A stretch of DNA of 64,000 nucleotides, taken from assembly GCA_950295325.1 (NCBI GenBank), contig OX485805.1:13939501-14003500 (forward strand), written 5' to 3'. Origin of the DNA: Polytrichum commune (lineage: Eukaryota > Streptophyta > Polytrichopsida > Polytrichales > Polytrichaceae). Positions 1 to 10,397 of this stretch are shown here, in pieces; positions within the stretch are counted from its first letter, which is position 1, and each line of letters begins with the position of its first letter. Below the pieces are notes generated by a model. That model saw nothing but the letters and a program-made list of their open reading frames with translations, was not told the origin of the DNA and searched no databases. The translations under genes and the position numbers were made by a program.

Positions 1-1848
1 TGATTATTGGACTTGAAATGGTTAACAAAGTTTGTACATGTCATTAAACACATGTCTTCTTGGTATCCATTCTTGATAAATCCACACCTACTTACACAAC
101 TCCAAATATAGGTGTTTGTTTAAGATGAATAATCAAGTTAGGCGTGCATACTTTACATGTGTTATATATATAAACATAGGAGGCACTTTGTCCACCTGAT
201 TTGTCAAGTAATGAGACAATTTCAAGGTTGGGAATCGGATTGCCAGCCACTCCGTTTGGTTTGGGTACCTCTCCACTGTCATTCAATAGTTTAGGGTCAT
301 CTTGGACCACATACTTTACATGTTTTGTTAACTAAAACTCTTAGAAATTTCAAGGTGGTATGAGCTATGAAATGAAAAATTCCATTTAATGTAGAGAAAA
401 AGGTGATGGAATTGTCAAGCAAAAACAAAGATGTGCAACCAAAAGTTAAAACATGCAATATTAGACAACTTTGATTGCCCAAACATGTTCTAATCGAGTT
501 TCAAAGGCCTATGTCAAGGGGGGGGGATATTCTCATATCAAATTCCCAATGCCATAAAATTTTCTAAGAATTTTACATGTTATTTGAAACATTAAATAGG
601 ATCCTAAATTTTATTGCACACCATTTTCTAGTAGGAGGTCATACTAGGGATATGTAATGATCTTGTTTTATATACATTGTCCCATTTTGACCCTTCCCCA
701 TACTTAAGAATGATACCATGAACAATCATAACATTATTCAAATCCATAACAATATTATGTGGGATTGACAATATTCCACTAAATATTCCCAAATATTCCC
801 GCATTCAGACCGAATGTGAGAAAAATATGGGAATATTCGGTGGAATAATGTCAATCCCACATAACATTGTTATGGATTTGAATAATGTTTTGACAATTTT
901 CTTTGTCAATCTCTACTTAGTTAAAGCCACTTAACCAAGATTAAAGTAAAATTGGACTTTCTTGGGGGAAACAAAAAAACAAACTATAGCTAAAGGATAT
1001 CGCACATTTTGCAACACATGCAAATTTCTCTCTTTTGCACGTAATTGAAGATTTGGTATAGGAACTCATTTGGGACCATTGACGCAATGAATGGAAATAA
1101 CATCATAACAGTTCAGTAAATAGACAAATTAGCCCATGTAAAACTTAGTTGCACAGTTATGGGTGCATTAAGTGTCCACGGTAACAATGTCAAATAGTAA
1201 TATAGACATTTGACATATGCTAAGGTCTTCTTGGGTTTGGCTTTTTTGAGCCACAAATACAAATGATCATGCAACACATGTTGAAGTATCAATAGATTTG
1301 GGTACTAAGCTTGGATAGATTTTCATAGTTCATTGGAGATCACTCCTAGGATCCCCGTATTTCACTTATAAGTATCCACTTCATGAAGGATAAGACAAGG
1401 GATTCAAATTGCAACGCACTTCGACTAGAGTCATAGAAACCTTTCAATAAAGATGAAATTTCATAAGTATTTTATGTACGTAGAACGGCACGTGGAAACA
1501 CCTTACAAATAATTAAGATATCACCATGGATGATTTTTGAACTTCCAAAAAGAAGTCCAAATTTTACTTGATTTTTTCGTACCTTTCACCTTGCTAAAGA
1601 TCCGTATGTTTTACATCAAGGGTGGATTGTAATGCAAAGTTGAGAATGATGTGGTGGTCACGTACAAAACGACAATGTATACAAATTCGATCATTATTGT
1701 ACACTATCTCATTTGATGGGTCAAGCGAGACATCAAAGAAGAGTACAAAATTCATTTTTTTTCTTTATCTTAAAATGCTTCATGACGACATGTTGATGAG
1801 TCGTGCAAACTTATGGACATCGACATGGACATATGAAACATACATACA

Positions 1849-1879
<31 letters not shown>

Positions 1880-2338
1880 GACATGTGTTGCATGAGCATG
1901 GATATACATGGGGTTTGGATTCATCGAAGATAGTAATTCATATTCATGTTCATAAGTTGAAGCAAGTGCTTTACGTCAAGTGTGCATTGTAATGCAAAGT
2001 CGAGAACGGTGTGTTGGCATGGTAAACGATGCCGTGAAAGACAATGCGAATGTCACCATAAGGAATCTCACCGGACGGGGTCAAGCGGGGCCTCAAAGGG
2101 GAGTGGGTGGAGAATAAAAGGACCGTTGTCTTTATCGGTACTTGGAAAGGGGAAAAAACACATATGCTTCGAACAAAGGTAAGTAGGTCTTTAAGGATAA
2201 CAAACGAATTTTCTCGTACCCCAAACTTTGAGTTGAAAAGCCTTCTTCCACTACTCCCACATGAAACGGATTGACTCCCTATATATGAGCGGAGAGCGAG
2301 GGCAAGTGACAATCGAAAACAAACATACACACGATCTC

Positions 2339-2373
<35 letters not shown>

Positions 2374-2799
2374 TATATATCGGGCTCTCGTTGTTTTGGT
2401 TTCAAGGGTCACTAGCTTAGCCTTGGCAAGTCGCTTGTCACTTGTTACTATGCTTTCACCAAGTACGTGGTGTTTGTTGCCTTGAAAATAGAATAAGAAA
2501 AGGGGGGGGGGGGTGGTGACGAGAGCGCCTATTTATTTGTGTCCCGTTTCTATTAGGCATAGCTTGGTACTAGGAAGTCGTCCTTTCTCCCATTCCCTAA
2601 CCCATTTTGGGTGTTGTACATCGAAAACCATATCTCAACCATGTAGAGAACTAGCTACTAGCCATCGATCGATTTCTCACTTGTAACCGCAAGAGAGGGA
2701 AATGATAAAATAATAATCGGTAACTCAACAAGCATGTGTGCCTTTATGAGCGTTCAAGCGGGCGGGGGAGTTCTAAGTGGCACACAATCATCATCCCCA
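1..2799. other. Intergenic region without a supported gene
   Basis: AT-rich, with only short open frames. It contains a 160-bp foldback at 730-889, a CATA microsatellite at 1838-1877, a diverged direct repeat (about 1610-1750 and 1970-2110) and a CT/CA microsatellite at 2339-2371. Confidence 0.6.
730..889. mobile_element. 160-bp foldback (MITE-like) element
   Basis: The left arm starts AACATTATTCAAATCCATAA and the right arm ends with its exact reverse complement. The arms are about 62 bases with few mismatches and a loop of about 35 bases. No coding capacity. A clear target-site duplication is not visible, so insertion as a transposon is inferred from shape alone. Confidence 0.6.
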
Positions 2800-3287
2800 C
2801 ATTGAACGTGAGTTTCTTGCTCTCACTCAAGTTGTTTTTTTAGTTTTTTTAGTGGGGTTGTTGAAAGCCTGGGGACGCATCTTCAAGGCCGGGGGGGGGG
2901 GGGTGGAGGAGTTTTTGGGGCCTTGATTCGTGGTTTTGGTCGTCTTAGCACCCAAAAAGTCTTTGTTGCTTCTACCTATTCAAACGATCACGGGATATAC
3001 AACATCATTAAGCGGGGGACTCGTAGTCTTTTTGAAAGTTGAGCCACTCTCACATTTGATCCTATCTTAGAGTCAAGGGAGGGGGGGGGGGGTTATTGCT
3101 TCAAAATTCAAATAGAGGATATTAAAAGGAGGACCAGATATTTGGGGGGAAGAAGATTTTGGGGCCTTGGTTCATGGTTCCGGTCTTGACGAAAGCCGTG
3201 TTGCTTTGGACTCAAATTAGTAGCACCTAGCTTTGAGCAACATATTGGAATCCGAGCCACTCTCATTTTGGGTGGAAAGTGGTGTGG

Positions 3288-3337
<50 letters not shown>

Positions 3338-4150
3338 AAAGGAGGGCCTTCCGTTTAGTCCAAATCCATATTTCATCACTTATCACATTGTTGAGCGACA
3401 CGTTGTGTTTCGAGCCACTCCCAAGGTTGGCTTGTTATTGAATTTCAAAGTAACCGGGGGGAAGGGGGGGAACTTGAGTTTTGAAAGCAAGCAAATCCTA
3501 CGTACATGAGGAGTGTTTTGGCTATAATAGAGAGAGAGAGAGAGAGAGAGAGGCCCTTGATCAAAGGACGTTGTTGTGGGTTTGGTTTTGTTCCAACTTT
3601 TCGTCCATCACCACAACATTGGTAGACTGGACTATTGAAATTTGAGCCGCTTTGCATTTGGGGGTTAGCGAGCTTCAAACGAATAGAGGGAGGGGGAGCT
3701 AGCTAGCTTTAGAGCCAAAGGGGATATAAGAGGGGGGGGGGGGGCGTCGGTGCAAGAGTGTACATAGTTTTGGGACCTCTCATATATACCACAAGTACAA
3801 AATCAATCTAGGGACATTGTTTGGGCTCAGTTTCGTGGGGACGATGCCGTGATATTCCAACTTATACACCATCGTCGAGCTCAACGTAGTGGAATTCAAA
3901 CCACTTGCAAGCAATGCCAGCTTAGGAAACACACGAGTACAAAACCAATCTAGGGACATTGTTTGGGCTCGGTTTCGCGAGGACGATGCCGTAATATTCC
4001 AACTTATACAACATCGTCGAGCTTGGCACATTGGAATTCAAGCCACTTGCAACTTGGGTTGGTGGGGGGGGGGGTAAAGTTTAGTGCCAACTTCACAAGA
4101 AAGAATGGGGAGGGGGTGAGGGAAGGGGATGGGAGGGGGGGGGGGGGCTA
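2800..4150. repeat. Irregular tandem array with GA repeats and poly-G runs upstream of MAP70
   Basis: A motif resembling GAGCCACTCNCATTT recurs near 3042, 3255, 3411 and 3644, with degraded versions near 3898 and 4038. This suggests an ancient tandem array with a period of roughly 150-230 bases. Within it lie GA microsatellites (3291-3335 and 3531-3552) and uninterrupted G runs on the + strand (about 2890, 3080, 3731, 4066, 4136). A clearer duplicated block is 3791-3908 against 3934-4047, which share TCTAGGGACATTGTTTGGGC. No gene is supported here. Confidence 0.6.
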
Positions 4151-4182
4151 GCTAGCCAAGGAGAGCCTAGAGGCGAAGGGGG

Positions 4183-4190
4183 TATAAAAA
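4183..4190 (+). promoter_or_regulatory. Candidate TATA box of the MAP70 gene
   Basis: TATAAAAA in a G-rich context, about 540-590 bases before the candidate start codons. If used, transcription would begin near 4215 and leave a 5' leader of about 500 bases. A weaker version of the same block lies at 3698-3730. Sequence evidence only. Confidence 0.45.
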
Positions 4191-4724
4191 GGGGGCGGAA
4201 GAGCGAAGGGAGTTTTTTGGGGCGTGTCGATCGCATCACGAGTACGAAACCGAACGTTTGCAAAGTGAAGCACAGCATAGACAAGCAGACAGCACAGCAC
4301 AGCACACACAGACAGACAGTCAGGGGCTTCCCAGCTCACTCGAACGCAAAGCAAAGCAAAGCAAACCCCAGCGCTCTGTGTGCGACGACATCGGGCCTCC
4401 CGCGAGCTCGCGATTCGATCCACGAGGGAACCTATGCGGAGAGGAAGCGATCGATGGTAAGACCGCCGGCTGCCGTGATGTGGCTCGCCAGAACGAGGTA
4501 GGGAAGGGTTACGACACGTGAGATTGTAGTGGTGAGGGGAATGGCAACAGGATGGACAGGGATGGCGTTGGAGTGGTGATACCGTGGAATAATGCTGGCT
4601 TGGAATGGCAAGGGGCAGGGATCGGAGGAGAGAACGGGAAGGAGGAGGAATTAGGGAAAGGGAGTTTGAGTTTGAGTTTGAGTTTGATGGTGTTCGGGGA
4701 GTTTGAGGAGGCGGTGGGGACAGG

Positions 4725-7700
4725 ATGACCCCGGCGACGGGAGGGATAGGAGGAGGAGGTAGGGTAGTAGTAGCAATGGCGGATTCGTTGAGTAGTGTAG
4801 ATGAGGATGATAACTCGTTGGATGGTGGAGCAAGCGCGAACGGGAACAGCAGGGGACTACGGCCACACCACCTGGACACTTACTCAAGCATGTACCATCA
4901 CCACCACTCGCCTACTACTACTACGACTACTAACGTCCCGAAGGTGGAAACGAAAGCTAGGAGGAGGAGCAATGTGCGACCTAGCTACGACACGGAGGAG
5001 CTCTTGAATCTCCTTCACGGCTCTGATCCGGTGCGCTTGGAGCTCACGCGCCTCGAAAACGAAGTTAGGGGTAAGGATACGAGGCTGTGAGGCGAGGCAA
5101 GCAAGCAGAATGCGTGTGTCGTGATGATTCGTGATGCTAGCAGATTGTTTAGTCAACTGGTCTACGAGGATATGGTGCGCCTCATTTGAAATCACCGAAC
5201 TCAATCGGGGAGGGGGAACTGGCAGACAACGTGACGGACAAGATCGATGGAGCTTTGTAGCGAGCTACCCTCTTCCCTTTTTCTTGAATGTTACGATGTT
5301 TCACGGACATCCTTCCATTAGAAAAATTCCGGTTCTTGCGCCCCTGTTCTGCACGGACAATCTTGCAGGCTATTCGCAAAGGCAAGCGAGCTTTTGTCAA
5401 CTGGTCTACGAGGATGCTCCTCAAGTATTAAACACTCCTTATTTGAAATCACGGAAGTCAATCGGGGAGGGGGAACTGGCCGACGTGATGGATAAGATCG
5501 ATGAACCTATGTAGCGGCTACTCTTTTCTTTCTTGAATGTTGCGATGCCTCATGGACATCCTTTTTTGAGAATTTCGGTTTCGTGCGCTCTCTTCTGCAC
5601 GGACAATGTACAGGATGATTCCTGTATCAGATTGCTTTAGTTAACTGGTCTACAAGGATGATGATGCTGCTCAACTGTTAAAATGCTCCTTATTTGAAAT
5701 CACAGAAGTCAATCGGGGGGGGGGGACTGGCAGACGTGATGGACAAGATCGATGGAGCTTTGTAGCGGCTACTCTTTTCGTTTCTCGTCTGTTGCGATGT
5801 TTCACGGACATCCTTCCTTTTAGAAAATTTTGATTTTCTTGTGCCCTGTTGTGCACGGACAATCTTGCATCATCAGCACTAAAAGGCTAGATCCAATGCA
5901 GCGGCGTCGGGGTAATAGTGTTTCTGCGGATTGTCGATTCGGAAGCTTTAGTCTGGAACCGAATTATCATTACGCGCACTGTTTCCTAACGAGTTTGATC
6001 CATTTGAGCTTTCTGTCTTGCTGCGGGTTAGGCAGTGAGTTAGTATAGTTTGTTTGGTCAGAGAGTGTAGGCCGTTTAGAGAAGGAGAGCCAATCTAATG
6101 TGGTGTTTTTTTCTTCCTGACTCTAGATAAGGATCGTGAATTAGGCGAAGCTCAAGCAGAAATCAAAGCTCTTAGGCTGTCAGACCGACTGAAACAGAAA
6201 GCCGTCGATGAGGTATACTTCAGCTGCAACTTTTTCTTCCTTGGACAATAAAGGATGCACACTGCAAAATTTTGTTGCTTCTGGCATGTAATTCTTGTCG
6301 TGCCAAAAGACTAGTGAACTCAATTATTTAGATCGTCCCTAACAGTTTCGTTACGAATCATATGCAGCTTTCCGACGAGCTGGAGAAAGTTGACGACAGA
6401 CTGAAAACCACTGTAGTTGTTCTTGAGAAGAAGGTCAGTACTCTTTGACCCAATATTTGTGGCCCCAAATTCTTGGACGGCATGTCGAAAGTTTGCACCC
6501 GTCTTATTGGCCGAACTTTGCTGACCTAAACTTCTTGGGGTTGAGCAGAATCTGGAAGTTAAGAGATCCAACGATGAGAGGAAAGCGGCAATGGCTGCTC
6601 AGTTTGCAGCAGAGGCAACTCTACGCAGGGTGCATGCAGCTCAGAAAGACAATGAGTTGCCACCAATTGAAGCTATTCTTGCACCTCTTGAGGCTGAGCT
6701 TAGGCTTGCACGACAGGAGGTACATCTTCATGTCTGGGAAGTCTATCTAAATATGTCATGGTTCTCAACTGTGTCATTGGCAGCAATTCATTCTCCTTCC
6801 CAATTTTGTCATTTTTGTGTGACTGGATGAATGCTTAAAACCTCAAAGAGTGTCAAAGCAGGATGGATTGTTGTGGGGCATAGTTTGTCCAGGATGATTT
6901 GTGGAGAAATTGATGTTCCTACAGTTGGTTAATTGGATTGCACGTTTTCCTACTGCTTGGCAGATTGCAAAGTTACAAGACAATAATAGGGCTCTTGACC
7001 GGTTGACGAAATCCAAGGAAGCTGCACTCTTGGAGGCAGAGAGAACTGTTCAAGCTGCCTTGACTAAGGCTTCTATGGTTGATGACCTGCAGAACCGCAA
7101 TCAGGAGCTTTTCAAACAGATAGAAATTTGCCAGGTAATTGTATGCTCCAAATTTTGAAACCCCCTTGTTTCATTTGCATCATTTCCCTCCATTTGTAAA
7201 TAGTGGCTTCTATTGTACTGAGTTAAGTTGCTTTTGCAGGAAGAAAATAAAATTCTTGATAAAATGCACAGAAATAAAGTGTGTGAAGTTGAGAAGTTGA
7301 GCACAACAGTTCATGATCTGGAAGAAGCAGTTCTAGCCGGAGGAGCTGCTGTGAATGCTGCAAGGGATTACCAACGACAAGTTCATGAATTGATGGTAGG
7401 CACTGATTTTTGCACTTCAAAAGTGATATGTTTTCTTCACAGTGGTTGTCATCCCTTGAGAGCCAATTCTTCATGCAGTAACATTGGTGTGTATGAGAGG
7501 ATGTGGTATCTTCAACTTGCTTGTGCCATTTTATGAGTGACTTGCTGACAGATACTTGGACTTTGGCTGATATTTTTGGCACATTGAAGTTACTATATTA
7601 CAGACAATCCAATCTGTTCCCTCTGCTTTATGAATGGTACAAATAGCCTCAATCTCTAAACAGGGTTTGGGGAAAGAGCATCTTTTGTTGAGGGATTGGT

Positions 7701-10397
7701 AGAACCTGTGCACGGAGAGAAAGATAAAGCACTAGCTTTCCGACTTCTGATTGGTACTGGCAGTCAAGTTGATCTGAAAAATGGCTTTTCAGGAAGGGAA
7801 GCGGACTCTAGAGCGTGAACTTGCTCGGGCAAAGATCAGTGCCAATAGAGTAGCTTCTGTGGTGGCTAATGACTGGAAAGATGCCAATGACAAAGTTATG
7901 CCTGTGAAGCAGTGGCTGGAAGAAAGGCGCTTTTTGCAGGTATGGAAGCATGTACTCAGTTAGGACTAGGAGCACAATCCAGACTTGTGATTGCTCATTG
8001 GAGTCAGCTGGCATGCTTTGTATGTGCTGGGATCATGCCTGGGTGGACAGTAATGGACACTTCAGTAATGGACACTTGTGGTCTTTCAGCAGTTCATGAC
8101 TGGTTGAAGTTTTTTTGCCTTGCTTTTCAAGGAGCCTATACTGTTCTACAGTATGATAGACGGGCAGTAGGACCAATGGAGATTTCCATGTATTAACCTT
8201 TCTGTGAGTGTTGCTACGAATCCTGAGACTTAATGAAGTTCTAGGTGTCTATGTCAGTGTATTAATGCAAGCGGTCGTTTTGACTAATGTGTTGAAGGTT
8301 GCAAGATAGGATTGTAGTAAGTTCTGGTGGCCTGTCTATGCAAAGTTTCAATATTTAGCTTCCTTTTCTTTATCTTAGGTTTCCTTCTGAGCATAGTCAA
8401 TATTTGGAATCTGCCAGTAGTATTAGTATGTGTGTGTGTGTGTGTGTATTTATATACATATATACACATTTCACGTTTGAATAATGTAGTGCATTGTTTG
8501 TGCAGGGAGAGATGCAGCAACTTCGAGACAAGCTGGTTTCTGCTGAGAAAACTGCCAAGAATGAATCGCAACTGAAGGTACAAGTTTCGTACTTCTCTTT
8601 CCAGCAAATTCATTGCATTTGACTTGTACAACTGTATCCTGATTTTATGCTGATGTGCAGGAGAAACTTCAACTTCGACTGAAAGTTCTTGAGGAAGGAT
8701 TGAAGTCTGGCAATGGCACAATTCGTCGAGCAACACCAGTGTCAGCAGAACCAAAGCGTAGTTCAAGTGTCACTAGCAATGGGTCTATGCGACAGTCAAG
8801 TGGAACTGAAGAGGGGTCAAAACTACTTGCGAATGGCTCTAGGACCCGACGATCTGCTGTCACCCAATTGAGGGCTATGTCAAACTCCCCACTTCTGAAG
8901 AATGGGAGGATGACATCAATATCATTTGATGGAGGAAGGTCATTTGATGGTGGGTCTCTACCCAGGGTGAAGGCATTTACAAATGGTTTTGAAGAGGTTC
9001 GGACAGGTAGAAAGAGCTCCACTGAAGCAGCTGAAAGACCTGCACCTGCAAGCCCCAAACCTAGGAAGACATCTGAAGTCACAAAGACGAAAGCTGAGAA
9101 TACCACTCCACCAGAGAATACTAATCCAGCAGAGAATACCACTCCACAAGAGAATACCACCCCAGCAGAGAGCACTACTTCAGCGGAGAACACTGCCCCG
9201 GCAGAGAATGTTGCCCTAGCTGTGGATGGTGAAACGGACACTGTTTCTGGGGTCCTGTATGATATGTTACAGAAGGAAGTCATAAATCTACGGAAAGCCA
9301 TGCATGAAAAGGATCAAAGTCTGAAGGACAAGGATGATGCAATAGAGGTACATCTCATTGTTGAGGGAACTGATGTATCCAACCTTGTAGTGAGGCCTTC
9401 TGGTGCCTGCATTCCCTTGTAAAAGACAGCAATGATCTAGGTTCTATTATCAAGCTACATATAATCGGTAGTTCTGTATAACTTGTTTCTCATTTGAAGT
9501 TCTTCTCATCACAGATGCTCTCGAAGAAAGTGGACACCCTCAGTAAAGCTATGGAGGTTGAGGCAAAGAAAATGCGCAGAGAAGTAATAGTTATGGAAAA
9601 GGAGGTGGCTGCAATGAGAGTGGATAAAGATCAGGATCGTAGAACCAGACGGCTCAGTATGTCAAAAGAACCTGTAAATAGTTCTTCACAGAGGCTTTCT
9701 GGAAGGTGAGTTAGATTCCACAACACAGTTTTGTGTCCAGTTAATTACTTTGTGTTGTTTTGGATCAAGGGGAAGCCACACAATTTTTGTGTGATTTAGC
9801 AGAAGAACCTGGCCAAATGTCTAGTGGCTCATCAGCAGAATATGGATATCATTATTTACTGATCTTTAGGTCTAGTTACTGGCACAGGCATCTACTTTGG
9901 TGCAGATCCCATCCTATCAAAACCTTGTTTGGATGGTACTAGATTACAAAAAACTGTGCTCGTAACCACATTACTGTGGTTTATTAGACATGAAGTGTTT
10001 TGTATAAATTTCCCAACTGCTTTGTCCAGCAAATATGACTTATCACTCCTGGAAATAGTGAATCCCTCGTCAACGTATTTTTATCTAGACAAAGAGACAA
10101 CTGCATTTGAAAGAGTACCTAGTATAACCTTGAAACTTTAAACGTGTGGTCAGGGATCCATTGTCTTTCATCTAAATTGACATCACCTACTTGAGATGTG
10201 CTTTCTAATTACCGTAGTTGCCATCTTTCTAAACTTTAGGCATTTGATTGCCACACATGTTGATCTTGCTTGACCTTTTTTAGAGTTAGTGAAAACTGAA
10301 ATCTATCCTGAATGAGGTCCTTTGCCAAAAGGCTGGAGTTTAATCTAGCAATGCTATTTTCCATTTCTGATCATGCAGAGGTGTGAGGAGCCCTTGA
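4725..10397 (+). CDS. MAP70: Microtubule-associated protein 70 (MAP70 family), 11 exons
   Basis: Plant-specific coiled-coil protein that binds and bundles cortical microtubules. Exons read from GT/AG sites and phase: 4725-5070, 6127-6212, 6368-6433, 6549-6719, 6964-7134, 7240-7395, 7793-7939, 8506-8577, 8661-9347, 9515-9705, 10379-10397. The joined frame stays open and gives 703 residues, or 686 if translation starts at the ATG at 4776, whose context (AGCAATGGC) looks better. Arabidopsis MAP70-1 is about 620 residues. Recognisable family blocks are LLHGSDPVRLELTRLENEV (exon 1), AAQFAAEATLRRVHAAQKD (exon 4), NRALDRLTKSKEAALLEAER (exon 5), VKQWLEERRFLQ (exon 7), GVLYDMLQKEV (exon 9) and MEVEAKKMRREV (exon 10). 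Almost all of it outside the low-complexity part of exon 9 is charged coiled coil. Exon 9 carries an unusual hexapeptide repeat. The last exon adds only a few residues (GVRSP then TGA). The family call is secure; start codon and paralogue number are not. Confidence 0.93.
5148..5870. repeat. Three tandem copies of a 244-bp unit in MAP70 intron 1
   Basis: Units start near 5148, 5392 and 5636, an exact spacing of 244 bases twice. Each contains GTCAACTGGTCTAC (or a near match), then ATTTGAAATCAC, a block like TCAATCGGGGAGGGGGAACT, and near the end TGCACGGACAAT. The copies differ by many substitutions and small indels. All three lie inside intron 1 (5071-6126), so they do not alter the protein. 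Confidence 0.85.
8429..8447. repeat. TG microsatellite in MAP70 intron 7
   Basis: About nine TG dinucleotides, followed by an alternating TA-rich stretch, inside the intron between 7940 and 8505. Confidence 0.8.
9096..9221 (+). repeat. Seven coding copies of an 18-bp (hexapeptide) repeat in MAP70 exon 9
   Basis: Seven consecutive hexapeptides: ENTTPP, ENTNPA, ENTTPQ, ENTTPA, ESTTSA, ENTAPA, ENVALA. The array is in frame and sits in the variable linker before the conserved GVLYDMLQKEV block. Arabidopsis MAP70 proteins, as far as I know them, lack it. The repeat probably explains part of the extra length of this protein. Confidence 0.9.

Noticed and set aside
3279-3509. A short open frame starting in a GA repeat
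   Set aside because: The Arg-Glu run comes from the GA microsatellite and the rest has no similarity to known proteins.
4148-4879. A 243-residue open frame on the minus strand, Pro/Ser-rich
   Set aside because: It lies antisense to the MAP70 leader and first exon in G-rich sequence, which gives low-complexity Pro/Ser reading; no domain is seen.
8669-9301. A 210-residue open frame on the minus strand
   Set aside because: It is antisense to MAP70 exon 9 and stays open because of the repetitive codon pattern of the hexapeptide repeat; no protein family is recognised.
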